DNA of 64,000 nucleotides from Bacillus_BD sp963765265 (GTDB lineage Bacteria; Bacillota; Bacilli; Bacillales; Cytobacillaceae). The position numbers and the translations under genes were made by a program. Within the stretch, counting starts at the first letter, position 1. Each line of letters opens with the position of its first letter. Shown here in pieces: positions 53,848 to 63,108 of this stretch. The notes beneath the pieces were generated by a model that had not been told where the DNA came from, did no database searches, and worked only from the letters and a program-made list of their open reading frames with translations. The DNA is taken from NCBI GenBank assembly GCA_963765265.1, contig CAVXVN010000008.1:124001-188000 (forward strand), in the 5' to 3' direction.

Positions 53848-55330
53848 TTTAGTCCTTATGCCTATTCTTATACCATTAACGGTAGGAATGATCTTAATAC
53901 TCTTTCGTAAAAACATTCTACTTCAACGCTTATTAAGTGTTTTAGCAATCCTTGCAATCGGGATGGTTTCGATCTTTCTTTTGAATCAAATTAAAACAGA
54001 AGGAATTCAAACTCTTCAACTAGGCGGATGGGAAGCTCCTTATGGAGTAAGTATGGTCGCAGATATGTTTTCTGCCTTACTGGTGCTAACAAGTAGTCTT
54101 GTAGCACTTTGTTGTTTAATATATGCCTTTCGTTCTATTGGAAAAGACCGAGAATCCTATTATTTTTACCCACTATTTTTGTTTTTGATAACAGGGGTTA
54201 ACGGATCTTTTTTAACAGGTGATCTTTTTAATTTATACGTTTGTTTTGAGGTCATGTTAATTTCATCTTACGTGTTGATAACATTAAAAGGCACCAAAAT
54301 ACAATTACGGGAATCCTTTAAATATATACTCGTGAATGTTGTTTCTAGCTTTCTTTTCCTAGTTGGTATTGCCTATTTGTATTCGATAACGGGTACTTTA
54401 AATTTAGCCCATCTTTCCATTCGTATTGCTGAAGCCGGACAAGATGGCTTATTAACAACAGTGTCTTTCATATTTATAATTGTTTTTGGTTTAAAAGCGG
54501 GTCTTTTCTTATTTTATTGGTTACCTGGGTCATATAGTGTACCCCCTACTGCCATTGCAGCCATTTTTGCTGCATTACTTACAAAAGTAGGAATTTATTC
54601 AATGTATCGCATGTTCACACTGATTTTTTATCATGAACCACAAATCACTCACTTGTTTATCGGAATTTTGGCAGCTTTGACCATGTTACTCGGAGCCATT
54701 GGAGCTGTGGCCTATTGGGATATTAAAAAGATACTCACCTATAATGTCATTGTCGGAGTCGGTTTAATACTTGCTGGATTAGCCTCCTTTACAACCCATG
54801 CGTTCGTCGGATCGATTTACTATCTCATTCATGACATCATTATTAAAGCGCTTCTCTTCCTTATAGGAGGAACCATTATTCATATAACAGGAACTAGTAA
54901 GCTAAAAGACATAAGTGGTCTTATTGGGACGCATCCCTATCTAGGTTGGATGTTCTTTATTGCTGCTTTATCCTTGTCAGGAATTCCTCCATTAAGTGGT
55001 TTTCTCGGGAAAGTCTTTATTACAAGAGGCACGTTTGAAGCAAATTATTATTGGTTAGGGGCCATTGGAATATTGACCAGTTTATTGGTTTTATATTCTG
55101 TCATGAAAATCTTTATGAATGGATTTTGGGGTGAAACGACTGTAAGTGAAGAAATGGAAAAAGGCACAACAAAAGGGTTAATGTTACCAATCGTTCTATT
55201 AACCATTGCCACAATTGCACTTGGTTTAGGAGCTGAAGCCATTAATGAGTATATTGTGATAGCAGCAGAAGGCTTACTAAATCCAGATCTTTATATTCAT
55301 GCCGTATTTGATGGTCATCCAATACCTTAA
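53840..55330 (+). CDS. mrpD: Mrp antiporter subunit D
   Basis: A 496-residue NuoM/NuoN-like subunit with about 14 helices. FEVMLISSYVLI holds the key glutamate, and KAGLFLFYWLPGSYSVPPTAIAA's central lysine is present. ATG at 53840 is preferred because GAGGGG lies suitably ahead; the first ATG at 53834 is too close. It overlaps the end of mrpC. Confidence 0.95.
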   Translation: MNNLVLMPILIPLTVGMILILFRKNILLQRLLSVLAILAIGMVSIFLLNQIKTEGIQTLQLGGWEAPYGVSMVADMFSALLVLTSSLVALCCLIYAFRSIGKDRESYYFYPLFLFLITGVNGSFLTGDLFNLYVCFEVMLISSYVLITLKGTKIQLRESFKYILVNVVSSFLFLVGIAYLYSITGTLNLAHLSIRIAEAGQDGLLTTVSFIFIIVFGLKAGLFLFYWLPGSYSVPPTAIAAIFAALLTKVGIYSMYRMFTLIFYHEPQITHLFIGILAALTMLLGAIGAVAYWDIKKILTYNVIVGVGLILAGLASFTTHAFVGSIYYLIHDIIIKALLFLIGGTIIHITGTSKLKDISGLIGTHPYLGWMFFIAALSLSGIPPLSGFLGKVFITRGTFEANYYWLGAIGILTSLLVLYSVMKIFMNGFWGETTVSEEMEKGTTKGLMLPIVLLTIATIALGLGAEAINEYIVIAAEGLLNPDLYIHAVFDGHPIP

Positions 55331-55363
55331 AAAAGTCTTACTTACTTGAAAGGGGTGATTTTA

Positions 55364-55846
55364 TTGCCTATACAATTATTAGTCAATCTATCCGTTGCTC
55401 TATTGTGGATGTTTCTTCAAGATCAATGGAGCATATTATCCTTTTTCAGTGGCTATTTAGTTGGGGTGTTTATTGTTTTTAGTATGCGCCGTTTTTTTCC
55501 AACTCGCTTTTATTTACTTTCTTTACTTGCCATTTCAAAATTATTACTCGTTTTCATACAAGAATTAATTTCATCTAGTGTGCTTGTTGTCAAGCAAGTA
55601 ATACGGCCAAAAATCAATATTACACCTGGAATTTTTAAATTAGAAACAGAATTAGAGGGTGATTTAGAAGTTACTCTCTTATCCCTACTTATTACATTGA
55701 CACCAGGATCGGTTGTGATGGAGGTTTCAGATGATGGAAAAGTCTTTTATGTTCATGCCATGGACATACCCGAATCAAGCGATGCCGTAATAAAATCAAA
55801 AAATGCATTTGAAAAAGCGATAAAGGATGTGACTCGTTATGTTTGA
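55364..55846 (+). CDS. mrpE: Mrp antiporter subunit E
   Basis: A 160-residue subunit with two N-terminal membrane helices and a cytoplasmic tail (LLSLLITLTPGSVVMEVSDDG). TTG at 55364 follows AAAGGGGTGAT; in-frame codons from 55346 overlap this site. It sits 33 bases after mrpD. Confidence 0.94.
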   Translation: MPIQLLVNLSVALLWMFLQDQWSILSFFSGYLVGVFIVFSMRRFFPTRFYLLSLLAISKLLLVFIQELISSSVLVVKQVIRPKINITPGIFKLETELEGDLEVTLLSLLITLTPGSVVMEVSDDGKVFYVHAMDIPESSDAVIKSKNAFEKAIKDVTRYV

Positions 55847-56120
55847 TTTCATTTTGATTACTTCATTATTTTTATTAACGTTATCTATTTTGGCGGCCAT
55901 TTATCGAATGGTAAAAGGATCTTCCACACCTGATCGTGTACAAGCATTAGATTTTATTGGAATAAATATAATTGCAGGAATTGCAATTGTTTCTGTTCTT
56001 CTTCGCACACATGCTTTTCTTGATATTATTTTATTACTTGGAATTCTTTCATTCGTAGGAACGATTGCCTTTGCCAGATTTATCGAAAGAGGTGTAGTCA
56101 TTGAGCGTAACAGTAAGTGA
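55839..56120 (+). CDS. mrpF: Mrp antiporter subunit F
   Basis: A 93-residue, three-helix subunit. RMVKGSSTPDRVQALD is the conserved loop after helix 1. It overlaps mrpE by eight bases. Confidence 0.95.
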   Translation: MFDFILITSLFLLTLSILAAIYRMVKGSSTPDRVQALDFIGINIIAGIAIVSVLLRTHAFLDIILLLGILSFVGTIAFARFIERGVVIERNSK

Positions 56121-56481
56121 AATTATCGCAGCATTTCTCATTTTGATTGGATCCCTTTTCAGTTTCTTGAGTGCAGTAGGGCTCATACGTTTACCTGATG
56201 TGTATACTCGCTCACATGCAGCATCAAAAAGCACTACACTCGGAGTTCTTTGTACATTGGTTGGAACACTCCTTTATTTTCTTATCACGGATGGATATTT
56301 TAGTATCCGATTATTACTAGGTATTTTCTTTGTTTTTCTTACAGCACCTGTTTCCGCACATGTTATTTGCCGTTCAGCCTACCGTTCTAAAGTTAAGCTA
56401 TCGGAGAACAGCGTTCAAGATGATTTAAAAGATTATATAGCAGAAAAACAAATCAAATTAAAAGAATCTTTTAATGACTAA
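56101..56481 (+). CDS. mrpG: Mrp antiporter subunit G
   Basis: A 126-residue subunit with three helices. GLIRLPDVYTRSHAASKSTTL is the family motif. TTG start behind GAGGTG, overlapping mrpF by 20 bases. Last gene of the operon; a terminator follows. The C-terminal ~25 residues are charged and cytoplasmic. Confidence 0.95.
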   Translation: MSVTVSEIIAAFLILIGSLFSFLSAVGLIRLPDVYTRSHAASKSTTLGVLCTLVGTLLYFLITDGYFSIRLLLGIFFVFLTAPVSAHVICRSAYRSKVKLSENSVQDDLKDYIAEKQIKLKESFND

Positions 56482-56512
56482 ACGAAAATGAATTCTAAAT
56501 TAAAATAGACAT

Positions 56513-56556
56513 AAATAAAGCCGAGTTTCTATCAGTTAGAATACTCGGCTTTATTT
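56513..56556. terminator. Terminator after mrpG (works both ways)
   Basis: AATAAAGCCGAGT / ACTCGGCTTTATT stem. It can end mrp transcripts and also minus-strand transcripts from the small gene at 56644. Confidence 0.88.
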
Positions 56557-56643
56557 CGAACTAAGTAAAATCATCATCATTTTACCATCCTTTCGGTAAA
56601 AATGTTTGAAAACGCTTACGGAATAATGTAAAAAAAATCTAAT

Positions 56644-56742
56644 TTATTTATGAACTGGATGTGGTTTTGAAACATGATTGAGAACATACTTCATTACTAA
56701 AGAATAAACTCCTACAGTCGCTACAATTAGAACAGCTGTCAT
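56644..56742 (-). CDS. 32-residue membrane microprotein under Fur-like control
   Basis: ATG at 56742 follows AAAGGTGGTG by eight bases. The product has one hydrophobic helix (TAVLIVATVGVYSLVM) and a basic, His-rich tail (HVSKPHPVHK). A sigma-A-type promoter and two Fur-like boxes lie just upstream, and a terminator lies downstream. No family recognised. The same transcript could also act as a small RNA. Confidence rests on the promoter, ribosome binding site and hydrophobic pattern together. Confidence 0.6.
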   Translation of the reverse strand: MTAVLIVATVGVYSLVMKYVLNHVSKPHPVHK

Positions 56743-56771
56743 ATGTAAACACCACCTTTTCTTATTTGCAC

Positions 56772-56825
56772 TGATAATAAATATCATTTACATTTAGAAT
56801 ATATCATGAATGAGAATAATTTTCA
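56772..56825 (-). promoter_or_regulatory. Promoter with two Fur-like boxes
   Basis: TGATAATAAATATCA (56772-56786) matches the 7-1-7 Fur consensus TGATAATNATTATCA except at one base. TGAGAATAATTTTCA (56811-56825) differs at two. On the minus strand TTGAAA, 17 bases, TATATT form a promoter; the outer box overlaps the -35 and the inner box lies near the start site. PerR or Zur cannot be excluded, but the TGA/TCA ends favour Fur. Confidence 0.65.
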
Positions 56826-56880
56826 ATAAGAAAATGCCGATTTCACACTTTTTTAACATTTCTAGGTTCAGTCTATATTT

Positions 56881-56920
56881 GATAAAAAAATAAATCTGCT
56901 ACTTTGTGGCTGCCTGAACC
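56881..56920. repeat. Possible degenerate third copy of the dispersed repeat
   Basis: TAAATCTG...GGCTGCCTGAACC resembles the TAAATCTG...GGTGCCTGACACC order of copies A and B, with gaps. Similarity is weak and may be chance. Confidence 0.3.
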
Positions 56921-57006
56921 ATAACATCATTTTTCACTTCGTTTGGAGGACCTGCTTCACCAATTTTATAAAACGTTGGCATCCTTTTACTCCAATCATT
57001 AAACAT
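56899..57006 (-). CDS. Possible 35-residue ORF or gene fragment
   Basis: ATG at 57006 gives MFNDWSKRMPTFYKIGEAG and a hydrophilic rest. The composition looks protein-like, but there is no Shine-Dalgarno sequence. It may be a fragment of a lost gene, ending inside the degenerate repeat. Confidence 0.25.
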   Translation of the reverse strand: MFNDWSKRMPTFYKIGEAGPPNEVKNDVMVQAATK

Positions 57007-57181
57007 TATGGATTAGACTAATATTCATTAATATGACCTATTCAACAAACAATTATGCCCAATTATATAGGCTAATAGTATCTTTTTTTCGATAATATAG
57101 TTCGATTTTAATATGAAAAGTACTTCTTTCCTACTTAAGCTATGTTAAAATGATTTTATCCGTAGGTTGGAGGAATGAAAC

Positions 57182-57634
57182 ATGACACTATCAAAGCAAG
57201 TAACAACGATTTTAAGTGGAACAATTGAATCCGTAAAAGAAGTCATCCCGTTTGACATATCATTGGATACACCAGCAATCTTTACTCAGCCCTTTACACT
57301 TCAATCATTTGGCGTTCTTATTGGGATGACAGGTGATGTTAGAGGACGATTAATTATAGATGGTGATGAACAGGTATTTAGTAGTATAGGCGAGGGAATG
57401 TTTGGCATGGTTATAGAAGGAGAAATGCTAGAATCGTTTGCTGGAGAACTTGGAAATATGATTGCTGGTACATTATCCACTTCCATCTCACAAAAAGGTA
57501 TGGAAATGGATATTACTCCACCTACTGTACTTGTTGGACAAACAAAAATCTATGGCTTTGAAAAAGCCTTTCGATTGACCATTTCCATACATAATGCTGG
57601 TCATATAAATATCATCTTAATGATTGAACAATGA
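57182..57634 (+). CDS. cheX: CheX family chemotaxis phosphatase
   Basis: A 150-residue protein of the CheC/CheX/FliY fold. The catalytic Glu-x-x-Asn pair appears in SFAGELGNMIAGT (about residue 83). CheX dephosphorylates CheY-P to reset the swimming signal; members work as dimers. GGAGG precedes ATG. No other chemotaxis gene is in the window, so the partner must be elsewhere. Confidence 0.9.
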   Translation: MTLSKQVTTILSGTIESVKEVIPFDISLDTPAIFTQPFTLQSFGVLIGMTGDVRGRLIIDGDEQVFSSIGEGMFGMVIEGEMLESFAGELGNMIAGTLSTSISQKGMEMDITPPTVLVGQTKIYGFEKAFRLTISIHNAGHINIILMIEQ

Positions 57635-57663
57635 CTTCAAAATGATAGTTTACTAGAATAAAC

Positions 57664-57714
57664 AAAAAAGGCGACCTGAAAATAGGATTATCCTTCTATT
57701 TTCAGGTCGCCTTT
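57664..57714. terminator. Bidirectional terminator
   Basis: AAAGGCGACCTGAAAATAG / CTATTTTCAGGTCGCCTTT, a 19-bp perfect stem between convergent genes. Confidence 0.92.
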
Positions 57715-57751
57715 ATATTTACATCATTCAATATTCAAATCTTATGAAACC

Positions 57752-59275
57752 TTAAAGATCCAACTGATACACATTACTGTATTTTTCAGTTAAATACTCT
57801 ATTAAATACTTGGCATTAAGCCCTTCTCCCGTTACATCATTTAAGATTTCTAAAGGCTTTTTCATTTTTCCATATTGATGGATATGTGATGTGAGCCAAT
57901 TTTTAATAGGGAGTAGATTTCCTTCTTCGAGTAATTGATCATATTCGGGTATGTCACGTAGCATCGCATGTTTAAATTGTGCAGCGTACATATACCCTAG
58001 TGCATAAGATGGAAAATAACCAAAGCTTCCACCTGCCCAATGGACATCTTGAAGTACCCCTTCCCCATCATGACTTGGTCGAACGCCTAAGTATTCTTCG
58101 TATTTATCATTCCACACCTGCGGAAGATCCTTTACTTCTATCTCATCGTTCATAAGTGCTTTTTCAATTTCATAACGAATCATAATATGTAGCGTATAGG
58201 TTAATTCATCCGATTCAATTCGAATTAATGAAGGCTTTGACTCATTAATAGCTCGATAAAATTCATTTACATCGATAGCATCAAATTGCCCTTCTGCAAA
58301 TTCTTTTAACAGAGAATAATTCTTTTTCCAAAAAGATACATGACGACCGACAAAGTTTTCATAAAATAGCGATTGTGATTCATGAATTCCCATAGAAGTT
58401 CCTGCACATAATGGAGTCCCTGCTAACTCTTCTGCTATATTTTGTTCGTAAAGAGCATGACCTCCTTCATGAATTGTTCCAAATACAGCCATTCGAAAAT
58501 CGGACTCATCATACCTAGTCGTGATCCGAACATCTCCGCGATTTATGGCTGTTTCAAACGGGTGAACCGTATCATCAAGTCGACCAGCAGCAAAATTATA
58601 TCCCATTTGATTTAATATTTCTTTCGTAAAAGCTTGTTGTTTTTCTCTTGATATCGTTTTATATAAATAATCCGTTACAGGCTTTTGGGTGGAGTTTGCT
58701 ATTTTTCGAACCAGTGGAACAATATTTGCTCGTAAATCGCTAAATACTTGATCTAATACCTCCACTGTCATCCCTGGTTCATATAAATCAAGAAGGGTAT
58801 TGTACTTATTGCCTTTGTAACCCCAATATTCTATAAATCGTTTATTCATAGCCACTATCTTTTCTAGATAGGGCCTAAATAATTCAAAATCAGCCTTTTC
58901 CCTTGCTTCCTCCCAAATACTTTCTGCTTGTGATAATAAAATGACATATTCTTTATATTCCCCTGAAGGAATTTTACGCTTATGATCATATTCTTTTGTA
59001 CATTCTTCCACTAATTTTTTTGTTATGTCAGAGATCACAGGTTGTGCCTCTTTACTTGAAAGCGTTGCTAGATAGGCAGCCATTGTTTCCGAAACAGAAA
59101 GATCATAGACTTCTGATGATAAAACACCTATTACTTCTGCACGCTGATTGATCCCCTGTTTAGGTGCTCCCGTTCGTAAATCCCAATAAATTAAAGCAAG
59201 CGCTTCATTATAAGCACTTATTTTTTTATTATAGTCAAAAAAATCTTTTTCCATCTGTAAAATCGATTGGCTCAT
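57752..59275 (-). CDS. Metallocarboxypeptidase, M32 family
   Basis: A 507-residue cytosolic enzyme that removes C-terminal amino acids, using zinc or cobalt. HEGGHALYE (about residue 260) supplies the two histidines and the catalytic Glu, and HESQSLFYENFVG the third ligand. GVRPSHDGEGVLQD near the C-terminus is the substrate-binding motif of the family. ATG at 59275 follows AAGGAGG; the longer frame upstream is unsupported. Confidence 0.95.
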   Translation of the reverse strand: MSQSILQMEKDFFDYNKKISAYNEALALIYWDLRTGAPKQGINQRAEVIGVLSSEVYDLSVSETMAAYLATLSSKEAQPVISDITKKLVEECTKEYDHKRKIPSGEYKEYVILLSQAESIWEEAREKADFELFRPYLEKIVAMNKRFIEYWGYKGNKYNTLLDLYEPGMTVEVLDQVFSDLRANIVPLVRKIANSTQKPVTDYLYKTISREKQQAFTKEILNQMGYNFAAGRLDDTVHPFETAINRGDVRITTRYDESDFRMAVFGTIHEGGHALYEQNIAEELAGTPLCAGTSMGIHESQSLFYENFVGRHVSFWKKNYSLLKEFAEGQFDAIDVNEFYRAINESKPSLIRIESDELTYTLHIMIRYEIEKALMNDEIEVKDLPQVWNDKYEEYLGVRPSHDGEGVLQDVHWAGGSFGYFPSYALGYMYAAQFKHAMLRDIPEYDQLLEEGNLLPIKNWLTSHIHQYGKMKKPLEILNDVTGEGLNAKYLIEYLTEKYSNVYQLDL

Positions 59276-59383
59276 GTTCGTTCCTCCTTGTTCCATTTAT
59301 TCATAATCATATCATATTCTGTTTAGACATTTTTATCGTATTTATTTTGCTATTCTTTTTTTAAATATTTCAATTCAAATCAC

Positions 59384-59442
59384 TTGAAAGTCAAAATAGG
59401 TCAGAGTATAATCAAATTAATAAAAGGTCAAAGAAAGTCAAA
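59384..59442 (+). promoter_or_regulatory. clpE promoter with CtsR boxes
   Basis: TTGAAA (59384-59389), 17 bases, TATAAT (59407-59412). A CtsR heptad pair AGTCAAA-ATA-GGTCAGA (59389-59405) fills the spacer, and GGTCAAA-GAA-AGTCAAA (59426-59442) lies just downstream of the start site, followed by another overlapping AGTCAAA. This is classical CtsR repression. Confidence 0.88.
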
Positions 59443-59470
59443 GTCAAAGAATAGTGAAAGGGGAATGAAT

Positions 59471-61614
59471 ATGCTCTGTCAGATTTGTCAACAAAATCAT
59501 GCAAATATCATGATGAAACTTGTATTGAATGGAAAAGAAAAACAATTCCAGCTATGTCATTCATGTTATGAAACAGAAAAACAAAAAATAGCTACAAATT
59601 TTGGACCTAACTCTAACCATTTCGGCGGCTTCCCTGCTTTCAATCAAATGCCAATGGATGATTTACTCAAAAATATGCAACATAAACCGGATCCATCCGT
59701 TCATGAAAAACAAAATATGAATCATGGTAATAGCTTCCTTGATAAGTTCGGTCGTAATTTAAACCAAATGGCAAAAGCTGGTCTCATTGACCCTGTTATT
59801 GGTCGTGATGAGGAAATTGCTCGAGTCATTGAAATATTAAATAGAAGAAATAAAAATAATCCAGTCCTCATTGGTGAGCCTGGGGTTGGGAAAACGGCCA
59901 TTGCTGAAGGTCTAGCCTCAAAAATTGAGGAAGGCTCGTACCTAATAAATTAAAAAACAAACAAGTCTACTTGTTAGATGTTGCTTCCTTAGTTGCAAAC
60001 ACTGGTATTCGTGGTCAATTCGAAGAACGAATGAAACAGTTGATCAGCGAACTACAGCATCGAAAAAATATCATTTTATTTATTGATGAAATTCATTTAC
60101 TTGTTGGTGCAGGTTCTGCAGAGGGTTCAATGGATGCTGGTAATCTATTAAAACCTGCTCTCGCTCGTGGTGAATTACAAGTGATTGGTGCAACAACCCT
60201 AAAAGAATACCGTGCAATCGAAAAGGATGCCGCACTTGAACGTCGTTTTCAACCCGTTACAGTAGCCGAGCCAACCATAGAAGCTGCTATTGAAATCTTA
60301 AAAGGACTACAATCAAAATACGAGGCGTTCCATGAAGTAGAATATACAGATGATGCATTAAAAGCATGTGTCATCTTATCCCAACGCTATATTCAAGATC
60401 GCTTTTTACCTGATAAAGCGATCGACTTACTCGATGAAGCAGGCTCAAAATTGAATCTTACTTCCAACTATACTTCAACTGAACAGATTGAAACGCGCTT
60501 AAAAGAAATTGCAAACGAAAAGGAAGCAGTCTTAAAATCAGAAGAATATGAGAAAGCCGCTAAACTGCGAGAGGAAGAAAAAAATCTCGAGAAAGCCTTG
60601 AATACATCTGGTTCAGCAGAACGACCAGTTGTTGACATTGGGCACATTCAAGAAATCATAGAAAAGAAAACAGGTATTCCTGTTGGGAAATTGCATGAAG
60701 ATGAACATTTGAAAATGAAATCATTAGAGCAAAATCTTGCAGCAAAAGTCATTGGGCAAGAGGAAGCAGTTACAAAAGTTGCAAAAGCCATTCGTCGCAG
60801 CCGAGCAGGTCTAAAGTCCGCACATCGTCCAATCGGATCCTTCCTATTTGTTGGACCTACTGGTGTAGGAAAAACAGAATTATCAAAGACATTGGCTGAG
60901 GAGCTTTTTGGTACAAAAGAATCCATGATTCGTCTAGATATGAGTGAATATATGGAAAAACATAGCGTAGCTAAAATTATCGGCTCTCCTCCTGGCTATG
61001 TTGGACATGAGGAGGCTGGTCAGTTAACTGAAAAAGTTCGTCGCAATCCATACAGTATCATTTTACTGGATGAAATTGAAAAAGCTCATCCAGATGTGCT
61101 TCATATGTTCCTGCAAATACTTGAAGACGGACGTTTAACAGACAGTCAAGGAAGAACAGTCAGCTTTAAAGAATCCGTCATTATTATGACAAGCAATGCG
61201 GGTGTTGGAACACGAAAAATTGAGGTTGGATTTGATAAAAATAACGCCATAAAAGAATCCAATATTCTACAATCACTCGGACAGTACTTCAAACCAGAAT
61301 TTCTAAATCGCTTTGATAGTATTATTGAATTTAAAGCCTTGGAAAAACAACAATTACTGCAAATAGTAAATTTAATGCTTAATGAATTAAACGAAAATTT
61401 ACAAGAACAGCAGATTTCATTCACCTTGACAAATGATGTGAAAAATAAACTTGTTGAACTAGGCTTTCATCCTGAGTTTGGTGCACGTCCACTTAGACGT
61501 GTGATTCAAGAACAGCTAGAAGATAAAATAGCTGATTATATTCTTGATAATGGGAAGACTGGTGAACTAAGAGCAGAGCTTGAAAATGAGGAAATCGTTA
61601 TTAAATATGTGTAA
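59471..61614 (+). pseudogene. clpE: Clp protease ATPase ClpE, frameshifted
   Basis: A heat-inducible AAA+ unfoldase feeding ClpP. ATG at 59471 begins the N-terminal zinc finger (CQIC...CHSC). A linker then leads to AAA domain 1 with Walker A GEPGVGKTA, an M-domain coiled coil and AAA domain 2 with GPTGVGKTE. The first frame stops at 59953, right after Walker A (GLASKIEEGS). The other frame continues from VPNKLKNK to the end at 61614. One missing base near 59941 explains the break. As written the protein lacks nearly all of its ATPase machinery. The rest is intact and colinear with B. subtilis ClpE. Confidence 0.93.
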
Positions 61615-61623
61615 TCATTGCAC

Positions 61624-61660
61624 GAAAAGGGAGTCACTACTTGTTAGCGACTCCCTTTTA
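61624..61660 (+). terminator. Terminator after clpE
   Basis: AAAAGGGAGTC...GACTCCCTTTT directly after the stop. Confidence 0.9.
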
Positions 61661-61814
61661 ATTGATATTTGATCACCTTGAATAACATACTACGAATCTG
61701 CACTCTTCGCTTATTTAAACAAAAACAATGCATCATTTCATTCTACTTGCTATGAATGAAAGTAATGCCTGCCTAAAAAATAACCTGTTTAACAAATTTA
61801 ATAAGATCAAAAGA

Positions 61815-62267
61815 TCAATATTTTTTTACAGATAGTCCAATTTTCTTCAATAATTCAATTGCCGTATCCTTCTCTTCTTCAGAAAGCACAGACATCATCC
61901 GATCAATTTCATTATGATGTGCTGGGAAAACTTGCTCAATTAGTTTTTTTCCTTTTTCTGTAATCTGGGCAAAAGTAACCCTTCTGTCTTCAGCACATGC
62001 CACACGTCTAATATAGTCTTTCTTTTCAAGTTTATCAATTACATAGGTCATACTTCCACTTGCAAGGAGAATTTTCCCACCAATTTGTTGAAGGGGCTGA
62101 TCTCCTTTATGAAACAACAACTCCAATACGGCAAACTCCGTTGGATTGAGTCCATATCTCTGAATCCGTTTATTCACATGTTCATTGACAGCACGATATG
62201 CTCGAGAGAGAACAATAAATAATTTTAATGACTGATCATTTTTTTCATTACCCATAATATTATCCAA
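61815..62267 (-). CDS. MarR family regulator, MhqR-like
   Basis: A 150-residue winged-helix repressor. LKLFIVLSRAYRAVNEHV, LNPTEFAVLELL, LASGSMTYVIDKLEKK (recognition helix) and DRRVTFAQIT (wing) closely resemble, from memory, B. subtilis MhqR, which senses quinones and electrophiles. The start is uncertain: TTG 62267 is very near an AAAAGG site, while ATG 62255 has only a weak GGAT. No dioxygenase or azoreductase gene (its usual targets) is adjacent. Autoregulation may use the palindrome upstream. Confidence 0.85.
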   Translation of the reverse strand: MDNIMGNEKNDQSLKLFIVLSRAYRAVNEHVNKRIQRYGLNPTEFAVLELLFHKGDQPLQQIGGKILLASGSMTYVIDKLEKKDYIRRVACAEDRRVTFAQITEKGKKLIEQVFPAHHNEIDRMMSVLSEEEKDTAIELLKKIGLSVKKY

Positions 62268-62336
62268 ATCCTTTTATTCATAATATGTGCTAATTTTAAT
62301 TTGATCTAATCGTGTATCTTACAATTTACACAAAAC

Positions 62337-62353
62337 TGATAGATTAACTATCA
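62337..62353. promoter_or_regulatory. Palindrome, candidate operator of the MarR gene
   Basis: TGATAG-ATTAA-CTATCA, about 70 bases upstream of the MarR start. The spacing suits a MarR dimer. Confidence 0.4.
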
Positions 62354-62709
62354 AATTCTAATTATAGGAAAGTAAACAATAAATGTCAATTACTGCAAAA
62401 ATTAATTGAATATCAGTTCCTACTACTAAATTGTAGCATAGTTTCCGAATTTCTTTGATCCAAATCATTAAGTAAAAATCCGTTCATACTTTTGTTCATA
62501 ATCGAAGGATTAACATATATTTTACTGTGGAAATAAAGTAAAACTACTACTTCTACGTTTGTATGCAAACACAGAAGATTGTCGAAAGATTTTCTATCAA
62601 AAAATTTGTCTAATATTGCGAATCTATTTACTTTAACTGAATTTCTTGTGATAATTCATCAAGGATAGTATTAAAAAGAGAAAAAGGTTAAATCAGGGGG
62701 CATTTTCAA
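62354..62709. promoter_or_regulatory. Upstream region of the Spo0E-like gene with a possible Spo0A box
   Basis: About 350 bases without a gene. TTGTCGAA at 62579-62586 matches the core Spo0A box. No clear -35/-10 pair was chosen. Control of a Spo0E-type gene by Spo0A-P would make a feedback loop, but a single 8-mer is weak evidence. Confidence 0.35.
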
Positions 62710-62976
62710 TTGCATTCTATAAATAAAACCATCTTAATTGAAATTCAACAAAAACGAGAAGACATGATAGATTTAGTCAACAAAAAAGGCATTTTAAATG
62801 ATGACGCGATCAGATGTAGCCAAGAGCTTGATCAATTAATATACCAATATCAATATTTTTTTCGCAAAAAAAGAATGCAACGAGGTGAGCGAACAAATAA
62901 AGAAAACCTCCATCAGTGGGCAGTTTCTCCCCTCCCCCACTCTCTGATTCCGCAGATGATTAGCAACCCATCATAA
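62710..62976 (+). CDS. Spo0E-like aspartyl-phosphate phosphatase
   Basis: An 88-residue protein. Residues ~5-55 form the helical hairpin of the family with the signature SQELDQLIYQYQ. Such proteins dephosphorylate Spo0A-P and delay sporulation. The ~35-residue C-terminal tail is less typical. The start is TTG behind AGGGGG. It stands alone with its own terminator. Confidence 0.85.
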   Translation: MHSINKTILIEIQQKREDMIDLVNKKGILNDDAIRCSQELDQLIYQYQYFFRKKRMQRGERTNKENLHQWAVSPLPHSLIPQMISNPS

Positions 62977-62993
62977 TTTACAAATGCACCTTT

Positions 62994-63036
62994 AAAAAAG
63001 TCGAGATTTCCATTTAATTGGTTCTCGACTTTTTTA
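62994..63036 (+). terminator. Terminator after the Spo0E-like gene
   Basis: AAAAAAGTCGA...TCGACTTTTTT stem and T-run. Confidence 0.85.
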
Positions 63037-63054
63037 ATAGATAGGAAGCCTATT

Positions 63055-63093
63055 AAAAATCGAGATTCCTACAAGAGGAAACTCGATTTTTCT
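63055..63093 (-). terminator. Terminator after the oxidoreductase beta gene
   Basis: AAAATCGAG-TTCCT / AGGAA-CTCGATTTTT stem, abutting the stop at 63109. Confidence 0.85.
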
Positions 63094-63108
63094 TTTCAAT
63101 AGCTAATA

